Below, piece by piece: positions 40,500 through 49,948 of a stretch of 64,000 bases of DNA (its first letter is position 1; every line of letters begins with the position of its first letter). A model generated the notes under the pieces. The model did no database searches. It had not been told where the DNA came from and worked only from the letters and a program-made list of their open reading frames with translations. Source of the stretch: Bradyrhizobium sp. CCBAU 051011 (GTDB taxonomy: Bacteria; Pseudomonadota; Alphaproteobacteria; Rhizobiales; Xanthobacteraceae); assembly GCF_009930815.1 (NCBI RefSeq), contig NZ_CP022222.1, positions 6,924,501 to 6,988,500 on the forward strand, written 5' to 3'. The position numbers were made by a program, and so were the translations under genes.

Positions 40500-42062
40500 T
40501 CAGCTCACCCCCCGCGCGACCAGCGCAGCACAAGCGTTGCGCAGCGACTGGTCCGGTGTTCCTGAGGCGTCAATTATATGCCAGTTTACCGCGCCGGTCG
40601 TATCCTGTTTCAGGGCGATATGCCGCGTCGCGTCGGATGCATCATCCCTGCGCTGCTCGATCCGCGCCAGCCTAGTCGCTAGATCAGCCGTCAGAAACAG
40701 GCCGACAAACCTTGCGCCCCGCTTGGCCGCGAGGCCGGCGATTTCGGTCCGTTCTCCTTCCTGCAAATACATGGCATCGAGCACGACCGAACAGCCCTGG
40801 GCAAGGATACGTTGCGCGGTGCTCGCGAGCGCATCGTATACACGTTTCGAGATATCAGCCCGATAGGCGGATTCCGGGAGAGCCGTGGTTTCGCTGGTAC
40901 CGAACAGGCGCTTGCGGATGACGTCCGAGCGGACGATGACCGCGCCGGGTGGAGGCTCGATCAGGCCCGCGAGCCCGCGTGCAAGCACCGATTTGCCTGT
41001 TCCCGACAACCCACCGATTGCCACCAACAGCGGCTGCTTGGGCATGATGAGGCGCCCGGCCAGATCGAAATACCGTTTGGCCTCCCGCCACACCACGTCG
41101 CTCGCTTCGGCATGTTCGCTCTTCACGAACAGCACATGCGCCCGGATCGCTGCCCGCACCGACAGGAATAGCGGCAGCAGCTGGAGGCCATCGATCTGTT
41201 CCTCCCCCGCCTCCGCAAGGTAGCGATTAAAGACCGTGCTTGCCGCCGCAGGTTGATCGAAATGGATCAGATCCATCAGCGTAAAGGCGAGATCGTAAAG
41301 CACATCCGTCGTGGCGATGACGGGATCGAACTCGATGGCATCGAACAACAGCGGCCGGCCGTCCACCAGGGCAATATTGGCAAGATGCAGGTCGCCATGG
41401 CAACGGCGCACGAACCCCTGCTCGGCACGCCGCCTGAGCAACGGCTGCAACGTCTTTGCACATTCGCGGCTGGCTGCATCGAGCTGATCGATCGCCGCGG
41501 CAGCAAGCCCGCGCACCCCGCGAAACTTTGCGGTATTGCGGTCGATGATCGGGCGAATGGAGGCTAGCCAGCTTTCTCCGTCCGCGCGCGGCGCCTTGCC
41601 GTGGGATTGCAGAATTGCGTCGGCCGTGGCCGTCGCAAGCGATGCATCGATCATCATCGATTTCGCGACGCAATCGAGCGACTGCGTCTCGTCGAACCGC
41701 GCCATTTCGACCGCCCATTCGACCGGAGTGCCGGCGCCGCCGATTTCGAGAGCACCGTCGGAATTGCGCGTGATGGCGACGATGCGCCGGTAGAGTTCGG
41801 GAGCGTTGCCGGCGTTGACTTTCAGCTCTTCCTCGCAGGCGCGCTTGCGCTTCTCCAATGACGAGTAATCGAGGAATGGCAAGCGCACGGCGCGCTTGAT
41901 TTTCAAGGCCCGGTCCGCGCCGAGAAAAACTATGGAGGCATGGGTATCGATCCGCCTGCCGCCCTTGGCCGGACCAAAGCTGGAGCCCTCGAGGAACTGC
42001 AGCACCTCCCGTTGCGGGTCGGCCTCGGTGGCGGCCGCATTGGCGGATGGCGGCATCGTCAT
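40500..42062 (-). CDS. APH-like kinase fused to AAA-type P-loop kinase
   Basis: A 520-residue two-domain protein. The N-terminal two thirds resembles aminoglycoside-phosphotransferase-type kinases, with RRCHGDLHLANI (catalytic Asp) and LLFDAIEFDPVI. The C-terminal third is a P-loop kinase with Walker A GGLSGTGKS and a chloramphenicol-phosphotransferase-like core. Substrate unknown. It probably shares a transcript with CHAD. Confidence 0.85.
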   Translation of the reverse strand: MTMPPSANAAATEADPQREVLQFLEGSSFGPAKGGRRIDTHASIVFLGADRALKIKRAVRLPFLDYSSLEKRKRACEEELKVNAGNAPELYRRIVAITRNSDGALEIGGAGTPVEWAVEMARFDETQSLDCVAKSMMIDASLATATADAILQSHGKAPRADGESWLASIRPIIDRNTAKFRGVRGLAAAAIDQLDAASRECAKTLQPLLRRRAEQGFVRRCHGDLHLANIALVDGRPLLFDAIEFDPVIATTDVLYDLAFTLMDLIHFDQPAAASTVFNRYLAEAGEEQIDGLQLLPLFLSVRAAIRAHVLFVKSEHAEASDVVWREAKRYFDLAGRLIMPKQPLLVAIGGLSGTGKSVLARGLAGLIEPPPGAVIVRSDVIRKRLFGTSETTALPESAYRADISKRVYDALASTAQRILAQGCSVVLDAMYLQEGERTEIAGLAAKRGARFVGLFLTADLATRLARIEQRRDDASDATRHIALKQDTTGAVNWHIIDASGTPDQSLRNACAALVARGVS

Positions 42063-42171
42063 GGCTGCGACACGGCGGCGCCGGTGAGGTTCGCGACTGA
42101 AAGCAGTTGCCGTTCCTCCCGGAGCAGGCGGTAATGCATTTCGTCGGATATCCTCCGCGAGTGCATGCAGC

Positions 42172-42597
42172 CTACCCCCGCGCGCTCTCGGTCAGCGCAC
42201 GCATGATGTCCCCGCGCGAGATGATCCCGACCATCCGCTGCTCGGCATCCAGCACCGGCAGGCTCTTCATCCGGTGGTCCACCATCAGTTGGAGGACGCG
42301 GGTCAGTTTCGTTGCGGGGTCGACGTAGATGAATTCCGACGTCATCACATCCACCACCATCCGCGACAAAAGGTCGTCATAGGCCGGAACCATGCGGCCG
42401 GGGTTGAACGCGAAGCATTTCAAAAAATCGAAATTGCTCACGACGCCAACGATGTCATCGCCCTCGCGCACCGGATAGCAGTTGAAATCATCGGCCTCGA
42501 ACATCCGATGCAGCTCGCGCATGGTGGTGTCGCGCGTAACCGTCTTCACCTGGCGCGTCATGAATTGCCCGGCGGTCGCTTCGAGAAATCTATGCAC
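42172..42597 (-). CDS. CBS-domain-pair protein
   Basis: A 141-residue protein of two CBS domains: VKTVTRDTTMRELHRMFEAD with VVSNFDFLKCF, then VDVMTSEFIYVDPATKLTRV with IISRGDIMRAL. Such proteins sense adenosine nucleotides. It lies 24 bases after the Usp gene at 42622 and probably shares its promoter. Confidence 0.9.
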   Translation of the reverse strand: MHRFLEATAGQFMTRQVKTVTRDTTMRELHRMFEADDFNCYPVREGDDIVGVVSNFDFLKCFAFNPGRMVPAYDDLLSRMVVDVMTSEFIYVDPATKLTRVLQLMVDHRMKSLPVLDAEQRMVGIISRGDIMRALTESARG

Positions 42598-42621
42598 GGC
42601 GGTTCCTCGGGATTGAGATAC

Positions 42622-43449
42622 TTAACGGGACAGGAACGCGCAGCGGCGGGATTCAGTTGCAAGGTGGCGTGTCACGCCGCTCAGCACCCATTCGCGCAAT
42701 CGCGAGTGACCGTAAGCGCCGGCGATCACCGCGCCCGCTCCGACATTGCCGGCGATCTTCTCTAGTTGTTCGGTCACGCCGCCGGCCTTTTCCGGAACGA
42801 GGGTGTTCGCCGCGATGCCGTGGCCGCGCAGCCATGCCGCCACGTCGGCAACATGCGACAGCGCATCCGCGCGACGGCCATCCTGCTCCGGAATCTCCGC
42901 AACCGTGACTTCCGTTGCAGCAGCCAGGATCGGCAGAGCATCGAACACGGCCCGGCGCGCTTCCCGCACGTCCTTCCAGGCGATCAGAACGCTTCTCAGA
43001 TCGAGCCATTCGGCTCTGGGCGGCACCACCATGAGCGGCCGGCCCGCCTGCATCACCAGATCGCTCGGGTCGGGAGCCGCACTGGGATCCACCAGGGCCT
43101 CGGAGCGGGCGCCGACCACGAGGATATCGGCGGCTCTTGCCTGCTGCAGCATGTAGGGGACCGGTAACGTGCGGGTGGCGCGCCACTCCACCGCTATTGC
43201 GCGCCTCTCGACCGACGCACGAAACTTCGATTCGAGTTCCGATAACTGTCGCTCGATAGCAGCGGTCTCCTCTTCGACCAGCTTTTGCGCAATGGCGCCA
43301 CTCGCGAAGTACATTGGCGGCCTGAGATCTGAAGCCGCAACGGCAATAATCCGCGCCCCGAATCGTTCGGCGATATCTCCGGCCACCCTGAGGCAGGCAT
43401 CGTTGGGCCGGTCCAGCGCCAGACCGACCATGACGGTTTTGTAGTCCAT
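42622..43449 (-). CDS. universal stress protein, tandem Usp domains
   Basis: A 275-residue protein beginning MDYKTVMVGLALDRPNDACL. The C-terminal half has GAYGHSRLREWVLSGVTRHL, the ATP-type loop. ATG 43449 is preferred to the upstream GTG-type start because the fold begins here. A FixK-type site lies about 90 bases upstream. Confidence 0.88.
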   Translation of the reverse strand: MDYKTVMVGLALDRPNDACLRVAGDIAERFGARIIAVAASDLRPPMYFASGAIAQKLVEEETAAIERQLSELESKFRASVERRAIAVEWRATRTLPVPYMLQQARAADILVVGARSEALVDPSAAPDPSDLVMQAGRPLMVVPPRAEWLDLRSVLIAWKDVREARRAVFDALPILAAATEVTVAEIPEQDGRRADALSHVADVAAWLRGHGIAANTLVPEKAGGVTEQLEKIAGNVGAGAVIAGAYGHSRLREWVLSGVTRHLATESRRCAFLSR

Positions 43450-43532
43450 AAACCTGCTCCACGCCTTCGGGCGAAATGCCGAACGGCCCCAACCCACACA
43501 GCGACATCCTAGAGGTCCGCGCCGATTTGAAG

Positions 43533-43546
43533 CTGACCTAGATCAA
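43533..43546. promoter_or_regulatory. weak FixK/FNR-type box before a Usp gene
   Basis: CTGAC-CTAG-ATCAA, eight of ten matches to TTGAT-N4-ATCAA, about 90 bases before ATG 43449. The weaker left half makes this the least certain of the boxes. Confidence 0.5.
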
Positions 43547-43721
43547 GAAATCTCGTTCGCCTCTTCGAGGCGTGCACTATCGCAGCATGGCGCTGGCGGA
43601 AATTCGAAAAATTGCGCATATTATCAAATGGATATCGAACCTTTATGATGTCGCTTCGCCGCTGTTTCCCACGCCCGATCTAATGCGGTATCTGATGAAC
43701 CAGAGCAGCCCAAGGCGAAGC

Positions 43722-45261
43722 ATGTTCAGCGCCGACCGCCCCTTTTGAGATCAAGACCCGCTCGACGCGAACGCGCGCAGCGGCGCCGAGGGATCGGGCG
43801 TAGGCGCGTGGGATCTCGAGCTATCGACTCGCAAGTTGAGCTGGTCCAGCGCCGCACGGAAGCTCTTCGGCGTCGAGCCGGATGCCCCTGTCGATTACGA
43901 TCTCTTCCTGTCCCTGCTCGATGCGCAGGACCGCGACCGAACAGCAGAGGCTGTACAACAGTCGATCGCTACCGCATGCAGTTTCGACGTTCAATACAGG
44001 GTGCGCCGGCATTCGGATGAAGGTCATTGGGTACGCGCGCTAGGCACGACCATCAATGGTCCCGACGGCGCTCCCGCCCGGCTTAGCGGCGTGATGATCG
44101 ACATCAGCCGCGAGAAGCGTCTTGAGGATGCGGTCAGGACGCGCGAGCGGCACTTCCGCTCGATTCTGGACACGATTCCGGATGCGATGATCGTGATCGA
44201 CCAGCATGGCATCATGCAATTCTTCTCCAGCGCCGCCGAGCGCCAGTTCGGTTACAGCGAACCCGAGGCCATCGGAAAAAACATCAGCGTGCTGATGCCG
44301 GAGCCGGACCGCAGCTCACGACGGCTATATCGCGCGTTACCTGAAGACGGGCGAGCGGCGCATCATCGGCATCGGGCGTATCGTCACCGGCATGCGCAAG
44401 GACGGCACGACATTTCCGATGCATCTCACCATCGGCGAGATGCATTCCGCAGGAAGGCCCTTCTTTACCGGATTCGTTCGCGATCTCACCGAGCAGCAAC
44501 AGACCCAGGCGCGGCTGCAGGAGCTGCAATCCGAACTCGTTCACGTCTCCCGGCTGAGCGCGATGGGCGAGATGGCCTCCGCCCTCGCCCACGAACTCAA
44601 TCAACCGCTGTCAGCCATCAGCAATTACATGAAGGGATCGCGCCGCCTGCTGGCCGGCAGCAGCGACGCCAACGCGCCGAAGATCGAGGTAGCGCTCGAT
44701 CGCGCCGCGGAGCAGGCGATCCGCGCCGGCGACATCATCAGGCGATTGCGCAATTTCGTCGCCCGCGAAGCGTCCGAGAAGCGCATCGAAAGCCTTTCAA
44801 AAATGATCGAAGAGGCCGGCGCGCTCGGGCTCACCGGCGCCCGCGAACAGGGCGTATTCCTGCGCTTCAACCTCGATCCGACTTGCGATCTCGTGCTAGC
44901 CGACAGGGTCCAGATCCAGCAGGTGCTGGTCAACCTGTTCCGCAATGCGTTGGAAGCGATGGCGGCCTCGACGCACCGCGAACTGATTGCCTCAAATACC
45001 AGGGCCGCAGATGACATGATCGAAATTGCCGTTTCCGATACCGGGTCCGGCTTCGCGACCGATGCGCTTGCCCACCTGTTCCAGCCATTTTTCACGACGA
45101 AGGAGACCGGCATGGGCGTCGGCCTTTCGATCAGCCGCACCATCGTCGAAACCCACGGCGGCCGGATGTGGGCCGAAACCAACCGGTCCGGTGGTGCGAC
45201 CTTCCGCTTCACGCTGCCCGCCGCGCATGCCAAGGATATGACCGATGCCAGCGAACGCTAA
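43722..45261 (+). pseudogene. fixL: fixL oxygen-sensor kinase with nonsense and frameshift
   Basis: The haem-PAS histidine kinase that controls FixJ. Two lesions interrupt it. ATG 43722 reads MFSADRPF and meets TGA at 43746 in the same frame that continues as the first PAS domain (GVGAWDLELSTRKLSW). At 44313-44319 the frame breaks between DRS and HDGYIARY: a two-base loss, or one extra T, directly before the haem-ligand His (His200 of B. japonicum FixL). The rest, from [10 protein letters not shown] through the H-box [15 protein letters not shown] to [14 protein letters not shown], is well kept. A TTG at 43836 could start a truncated sensor. Confidence 0.85.
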
Positions 45262-45856
45262 GGTTTATGTCATCGACGACGATCCGGCGATGCGCGACTC
45301 GCTGGATTTCCTGCTGGGTTCGGCCGGCTTCCGCGTGCGTCTTTTCGATTCCGCGCAGGCTTTCCTGAGCGAGGTTGCGACCCTGGAGGCCGGCTGTGTG
45401 GTCACCGACGTGCGCATGCCCGGTATCGACGGCATGGAACTGATGCGCCGACTGAACTCCAGCTCGCGAAAACTCCCGGTGATCGTCATGACCGGCCATG
45501 GCGACGAGCCGCTGGCCGTCGAAGCGATGAAGCTCGGGGCGCTCGACTTTCTGGAAAAGCCGTTCGATGACGACCGGCTGATCGGCATGGTCGAGACCGC
45601 CCTTCGCGAAAGCGGCTCGAAAAGCGACGCGGTGTCGGCCGATATGGCAGCGCGCGTCGCCAGCCTCACCCAGCGCGAACGCCAGGTGATGCAGGGGCTG
45701 GTAACGGGGCAATCGAACAAGGCCATCGCCCGGGAATACGACATTAGTCCGCGCACGGTGGAGGTCTACCGGGCGAACGTGATGACCAAGATGCAGGCTG
45801 GTAATCTTTCCGAACTGGTACGATTTGCGATCCGGGCCGGCTTCGTCGAAGATTGA
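45245..45856 (+). CDS. fixJ: FixJ response regulator
   Basis: A 203-residue regulator. The receiver domain has the phospho-acceptor near residue 55 in [10 protein letters not shown] and Lys in LEKPFDD; the C-terminal LuxR-type helix-turn-helix is [20 protein letters not shown] and [17 protein letters not shown]. It overlaps the fixL end by 17 bases. FixJ normally activates fixK2. It looks intact although fixL is not. Confidence 0.95.
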   Translation: MPANAKVYVIDDDPAMRDSLDFLLGSAGFRVRLFDSAQAFLSEVATLEAGCVVTDVRMPGIDGMELMRRLNSSSRKLPVIVMTGHGDEPLAVEAMKLGALDFLEKPFDDDRLIGMVETALRESGSKSDAVSADMAARVASLTQRERQVMQGLVTGQSNKAIAREYDISPRTVEVYRANVMTKMQAGNLSELVRFAIRAGFVED

Positions 45857-45900
45857 GCCAAGTCAATTCGGGGACTGGAAAAGCGTCTATTTTTGTCGGC

Positions 45901-46338
45901 ATGATCGACACCCGAAGCAGCACCACAGGTGAAGCCAGCGTCGGCCTTTCGCCCAGGAAGGCAATGATTTACGTTGTCGATGACGACTACGACGTCCGGA
46001 CATCGCTGCGATTTCTGCTGGAGACCGAGGGTTTCGAAGTCCGCACTTTCCGTAGCGGAACCGCGCTGCTCGGATCCTCCACCCGCAATCGAGCGGATTG
46101 TCTAGTCGTTGACTACAAGATGGCGGAACTCGACGGACTCGAACTGGCCTATCGGCTGCGAAGGCTCGACGTCTCCACCCCGATCATTCTGATCACGGGC
46201 TATCCTGACCACGGCATCTCGGCCAAAGCGCATTTGGTCGGCGTGCGCCACGTGCTCTTGAAGCCCAACCTGGACGGCAATCTGGTCGATTGCGTTCGAA
46301 ACGCCATCAATGCGCCGAACGTGGCGAGCCGGCCCTGA
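45901..46338 (+). CDS. single-domain response regulator
   Basis: A 145-residue receiver-only protein between fixJ and fixK2, the position of the extra response regulator in Bradyrhizobium. MIYVVDDDYDVRTSLRF, phospho-acceptor Asp71 in CLVVDYKMAELDG, Thr in LITGYPD, Lys in LLKPN. ATG 45901 is used; ATG 45964 with AGGAAGG just before it is the alternative. No output domain. Confidence 0.85.
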   Translation: MIDTRSSTTGEASVGLSPRKAMIYVVDDDYDVRTSLRFLLETEGFEVRTFRSGTALLGSSTRNRADCLVVDYKMAELDGLELAYRLRRLDVSTPIILITGYPDHGISAKAHLVGVRHVLLKPNLDGNLVDCVRNAINAPNVASRP

Positions 46339-46454
46339 GGCCGAGCGCCCTCCGTAAAACCCCGTAGGGGATCTCCCTTAGGATATCGCCCCAAATATCG
46401 GACAGCTAAAATCCCAATTACACCAAGGCCATCCCGCATCGAGGAGATGGCAAA

Positions 46455-47159
46455 ATGCTCACCCAGACGATCACCACCCCGGCAGTCCCGGCAGCCAAGG
46501 TTTTCCCCGCCCCGCGCGCCCAGAATGTTCCGGCCGTCGACCAGTTCAGCGTGATCGCGACCTGCGCGGGTGTAATTGCCAGCGAGTTCTCCTACCGCAA
46601 GGACGAGGAAATCTACGGCGAGGGCGAGCCTTGCGAATATGTCTATCAGGTGGTCCGCGGCGCGGTGCGCACCTACAAGCTGCTCAACGACGGACGGCGG
46701 CAAATCGGCGCGTTCCATCTGCCGGGCGACGTGTTCGGCCTCGATGCCGGTTCGATCCATCGCCTGACGGCCGAAGCGATTGGCGAGACCACGGTTCGCC
46801 TCGTGAAGCGGCGCAGCCTGGAAGCTGTCGCCGGGTTGAATGTCCAGGTAGCCCATAACCTCTGGATGATGACCGCAAGCGACCTCCGGCATGCCGAAGA
46901 CCATATGCTGCTGCTGGGCCGGAAGACCGCGATGGAAAAAGTTGCCACCTTCCTGCTGGAGATGGACCGCCGGCTCGCCAAGGCCGGCATGGTGGCGCTG
47001 CCGATGTGCCGCCGCGACATCGGCGACTATCTCGGCTTGACGCTGGAGACCGTTTCGCGGGCGCTTTCACAGCTCAGCGACCAGGGCATTCTCGTGTTTT
47101 CCAGCGCCCGTCAAATCGTGCTGCGCAATCGCCAGCGACTGGCGGATCTGGACGCCTGA
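46455..47159 (+). CDS. fixK2: FixK2 transcription regulator
   Basis: A 234-residue Crp/Fnr activator of microoxic genes without an Fe-S cluster. The N-terminus (KVFPAPRAQNVPAVDQFSVI) is of FixK2 type. Cys185 in LPMCRRDIGDYLGLTLETVS is in the place of the redox-sensitive Cys183 of B. japonicum FixK2, next to the DNA-recognition helix. GGAG before the ATG. The 115 bases upstream contain GTAGGGGATCTCCCTTA, possibly a FixJ-type site. It should act on the TTGAT-N4-ATCAA boxes. Confidence 0.93.
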   Translation: MLTQTITTPAVPAAKVFPAPRAQNVPAVDQFSVIATCAGVIASEFSYRKDEEIYGEGEPCEYVYQVVRGAVRTYKLLNDGRRQIGAFHLPGDVFGLDAGSIHRLTAEAIGETTVRLVKRRSLEAVAGLNVQVAHNLWMMTASDLRHAEDHMLLLGRKTAMEKVATFLLEMDRRLAKAGMVALPMCRRDIGDYLGLTLETVSRALSQLSDQGILVFSSARQIVLRNRQRLADLDA

Positions 47160-47201
47160 GAGTAAGCTGGGGCCACGATGCCGGAAGGATGGGAGTGCAG
47201 G

Positions 47202-47459
47202 ATGAACAATTATCGCGTCTCCTTCTACAAGTACCTCTGTAATTCCGACGGGCACAGCTTCAAATGCCTGCAGCGCCAGATCGATGTCCAATCGGACGAA
47301 CCTTCCCAGGCGATAGTGCTCGCAGCGCGGTTGGTCGATAACGAACGGATCAACGCCGATTGCGTCGAGGTCATGCACCTGAGCGGCCATCACGAGTTCG
47401 AACATCCCGCGGTCTATTCGCCCGCGCGCAGCAAGCAGGTATGGAACCGCGTCGCGTGA
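47202..47459 (+). CDS. conserved hypothetical protein, 85 residues
   Basis: ATG 47202 (MNNYRVSFYKYLCNSDGHSF) has GGGAGTGCAGG before it. A small alpha/beta protein with two Cys near the start, CLQRQIDVQSDEPSQA and VMHLSGHHEFEHP. 42 bases after fixK2, so possibly co-transcribed. Function unknown. Confidence 0.7.
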   Translation: MNNYRVSFYKYLCNSDGHSFKCLQRQIDVQSDEPSQAIVLAARLVDNERINADCVEVMHLSGHHEFEHPAVYSPARSKQVWNRVA

Positions 47460-47552
47460 CGAATTGATCGCGACGTTGATTGAAGCTCGAGCAGTTGCGA
47501 GCCTGCGCGGTCGGCTGCTCGTTGCGCGATGTGATCTCGTGCTGGCGGCTAT

Positions 47553-47566
47553 TTGATCCACGTCAA
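47553..47566. promoter_or_regulatory. FixK/FNR-type box without a downstream protein gene
   Basis: TTGAT-CCAC-GTCAA, nine of ten matches. No convincing frame follows on the + strand before the terminator at 47659-47703; to the left lies the 3' end of the 47202 gene, to the right the 3' end of the leftward aminotransferase gene. Confidence 0.7.
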
Positions 47567-47703
47567 TGCGAAACCGGCGAAACGCAGGGATAGTCGATCT
47601 GCATGCCGGACGAGGATGTCCCGCATCACTCGGCGATCTCGCCGTTTTCTCCTAAGACTGCCCCGCCATCGTCGGTCATAGCGACCGCGTTGCGGGGCAT
47701 TTT
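47567..47703 (+). ncRNA. candidate oxygen-regulated small RNA
   Basis: The stretch runs from just after a FixK-type box to a clean terminator, and no protein gene is recognised. If transcription starts about 40 bases past the box centre, at 47600 or so, the RNA would be about 100 bases. The interior carries a CGGTC/GACCG hairpin. This is an inference from layout alone. A readthrough end of the fixK2 transcript, or a short ORF at 47602 without a ribosome site, would explain it equally. Confidence 0.4.
47659..47703 (+). terminator. intrinsic terminator
   Basis: TGCCCCGC and GCGGGGCA form a perfect 8-bp outer stem, CGGTC/GACCG an inner one, followed by TTTTA. The T-run is on the + strand only, so it serves rightward transcripts. 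Confidence 0.82.
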
Positions 47704-47723
47704 ATTGATGTCCGTAAATTCGT

Positions 47724-48986
47724 TTACCGATTGGGTCCCGCTTCCAACTCGCGGACGGCCTTGAAGCCATGCGAAGCCGCCTGCAACGCCTCATCGATAT
47801 CGGCTGCACGATGCGCCGAGGACAGGAACATATTGTGCTGGGGATGAAAGAATGCGCCGTGACGTAGCGCGGCCGAGCAGAACGCCCTGCCCTTGCGTAC
47901 CTCCGGATCACCCTCGAACAGCATCAGCGGCATCTGCGGCGGCCCGCTCTGGCGGATCGCGATGCCATGTTCGTTCGCCAGCGCCGCCAGTCCCTCGCGC
48001 AATCTCAGGCCGATCGCGCGGATATGTCCTGGCACGTCGGTCTCGCGCGCGATCCGCAACGTCGCCCGCGCCGCCGCCATGGCTACCGTGCCGCACCAGA
48101 ACGAGCCGGTGACGAATATCTTGGTAGCGGCCTCGCGGAAGCGATCGTTGCCGGTAACGGCGGCCAGCGCGTAACCGTTGGCAATCGCCTTGCTCCAGGC
48201 GCACAGGTCCGGACGCACGCCGAGCGCTTCCCAACTCCCCCTGATATCCAGGCGCAGTCCCGCCCGCACTTCATCGACGATCAGAGCGGCGTCAGTCGCA
48301 TCGCAAGCCGCGCGCGCAGCTACGGCAAATTCTTTCGTCGGCAATTCGAGATCGCGGCCCATGTCGTGGCGGAAAGCCGTCACCAGGATCGCAGCGAGAT
48401 CCTTGCCCGCGTCCTCGACCGCTGCCCGCAGGCTCTGCACGTCGTTGTATTCGAAGTGCAGGAGATGCGCGCGGTCCTCGGCCGTCACGCCGGCCACGCT
48501 CGGCGAGCACCATGGCAGCGCGCCGTGATAGCTACCCTGCGCGACCAGCACCTTGCGGCGTCCGGCGCCTGCACGGGCGATCGTGACGCAGCTCGTCGTC
48601 GCATCGCCGCCGTTCTTCTGAAACATCGCCCAATCGGCATGGGGCAGCATCGCCACAAGATCCTCGGCAAGCTCCACCATGACCTCGCCCGGACCGTTAA
48701 GGCAGTCCCCCTTGGCAGCCTGCGCCTCAGCCGCCGCCTGAACCTCGGGATGCCGGTGGCCGAGCAGGATCGGTCCCCAACTGCACATGAAGTCGATGTA
48801 TTCGCGGCCATCGACGTCGCGCACGCGGCACCCCTCCGCGGAGGCGAAGAATTGCGGATAGCCTTCCGGGAGCCGCGCGGCATTCAGATGGCCCCACATG
48901 CCGCCCGGCACGACCAGTTTGGCCCTCGCGCGCAACACGGCATCCGCTGTCTGCGTTTCGCTCAACCGCGCTATGTGCTGGGTCAT
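47724..48986 (-). CDS. class III aminotransferase, HemL-like
   Basis: A 420-residue PLP enzyme related to glutamate-1-semialdehyde aminomutases. FMCSWGPILLGHRHPEV, then KNGGDATTSCVTIARA, IVDEVRAGLRLD and the PLP Lys in AWSKAIANGYALAAVTG are clear. ATG 48986 (MTQHIARLSETQ) is preferred to the upstream frame start. The true hemL is probably elsewhere and the substrate is open. It is convergent with the terminator at 47659. Confidence 0.82.
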   Translation of the reverse strand: MTQHIARLSETQTADAVLRARAKLVVPGGMWGHLNAARLPEGYPQFFASAEGCRVRDVDGREYIDFMCSWGPILLGHRHPEVQAAAEAQAAKGDCLNGPGEVMVELAEDLVAMLPHADWAMFQKNGGDATTSCVTIARAGAGRRKVLVAQGSYHGALPWCSPSVAGVTAEDRAHLLHFEYNDVQSLRAAVEDAGKDLAAILVTAFRHDMGRDLELPTKEFAVAARAACDATDAALIVDEVRAGLRLDIRGSWEALGVRPDLCAWSKAIANGYALAAVTGNDRFREAATKIFVTGSFWCGTVAMAAARATLRIARETDVPGHIRAIGLRLREGLAALANEHGIAIRQSGPPQMPLMLFEGDPEVRKGRAFCSAALRHGAFFHPQHNMFLSSAHRAADIDEALQAASHGFKAVRELEAGPNR

Positions 48987-49229
48987 GACGTTCTCGTGAT
49001 GCATTTCACCAAGTGGAATCCAGCCTCGGTCGCGCGGATGAAGCGGCACGGGCGTCACACGACCATCAAACCATCGCGCATGACAGGCGACAAGGTCCCA
49101 CGTCCGGCGTGGTCCGCAAATGCGCGGTTCCCAATGCGATCAAACCGATCGGGTGGCTTTTGGCTCGCTAAAGCAATAAAAGACGAGCTCCGTTCTATCA
49201 TCCCTTACCACATTCGTTTCGGAGCAACG

Positions 49230-49865
49230 TTGAACGTCCATCGTCCCATTGTTTTCGTCGCGCTCCTTGCATTCGCGTCCTTTGCCCTCGCAAACTCTGC
49301 GATGGCGCAAAGCGCGATCGCGGCTAACGTCGCCAAACCGATGTCTCTCCCCGACATCGCCATCGGGTCTGAAAAGGCGCCGGTCACCATCACCGAATAT
49401 TCGTCGATGAGTTGCCCGCATTGCGCGGCGTTCGGACAAAATGTTTTTCCGATGCTGCGTTCGAGATATATCGACACCGGCAAGGTGCGTTTCGTGTTCC
49501 GCGAGTTTCCGCTCGACATCAAGGCCGCCGCAGCCTCGATACTGGCGCGCTGTATCGGCAAGGGCGATGCCGAAAAGTACCTCGCAGCCGTCGAGCTGTT
49601 GTTCAAGTTGCAGGACCGCCTGATGACGCAGACCAAGGACACGCTGCTCTATGTCGGCAAGCAGCACGGTATGAGCGAGCAGGAGGTCAAGACCTGCGAG
49701 GAAGACCAGGCGCAGTTCGACAAGCTGAGTGCCGATCAGCAATACGCCCATCGGGAATTGAAGGTTACCTCAACGCCGACGTTCTTCCTCAACGGTGTAA
49801 AGCTGCAGGGGTCGATGTCGTTCGAGGAGCTGGAGGAACGGATTACGCCGTTGCTCAAGAAATAG
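49230..49865 (+). CDS. DsbA-family thiol oxidoreductase
   Basis: A 211-residue periplasmic protein with a TTG start preceded by GGAG. A signal peptide (VHRPIVFVALLAFASFALA up to AMAQ) is followed by a thioredoxin fold with active site CPHC in SSMSCPHCAAFGQNV and cis-Pro in TSTPTFFLNG. A long open frame upstream is a shadow of the aminotransferase gene. It resembles DsbA/DsbG-type isomerases of alphaproteobacteria. Confidence 0.87.
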   Translation: MNVHRPIVFVALLAFASFALANSAMAQSAIAANVAKPMSLPDIAIGSEKAPVTITEYSSMSCPHCAAFGQNVFPMLRSRYIDTGKVRFVFREFPLDIKAAAASILARCIGKGDAEKYLAAVELLFKLQDRLMTQTKDTLLYVGKQHGMSEQEVKTCEEDQAQFDKLSADQQYAHRELKVTSTPTFFLNGVKLQGSMSFEELEERITPLLKK

Positions 49866-49948
49866 CACCGCGCGCCTCGCCGGAAGCCCCTTGTCCGGCG
49901 CCGCCGCCTCGCCGATGATGCCCCCAACAAACATACGGGGGTAACGCC

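Noticed and set aside
47967..49229. Upstream extension of the DsbA-like gene
   Set aside because: The stretch is antisense to the aminotransferase; the signal peptide starts at TTG 49230 with GGAG before it.
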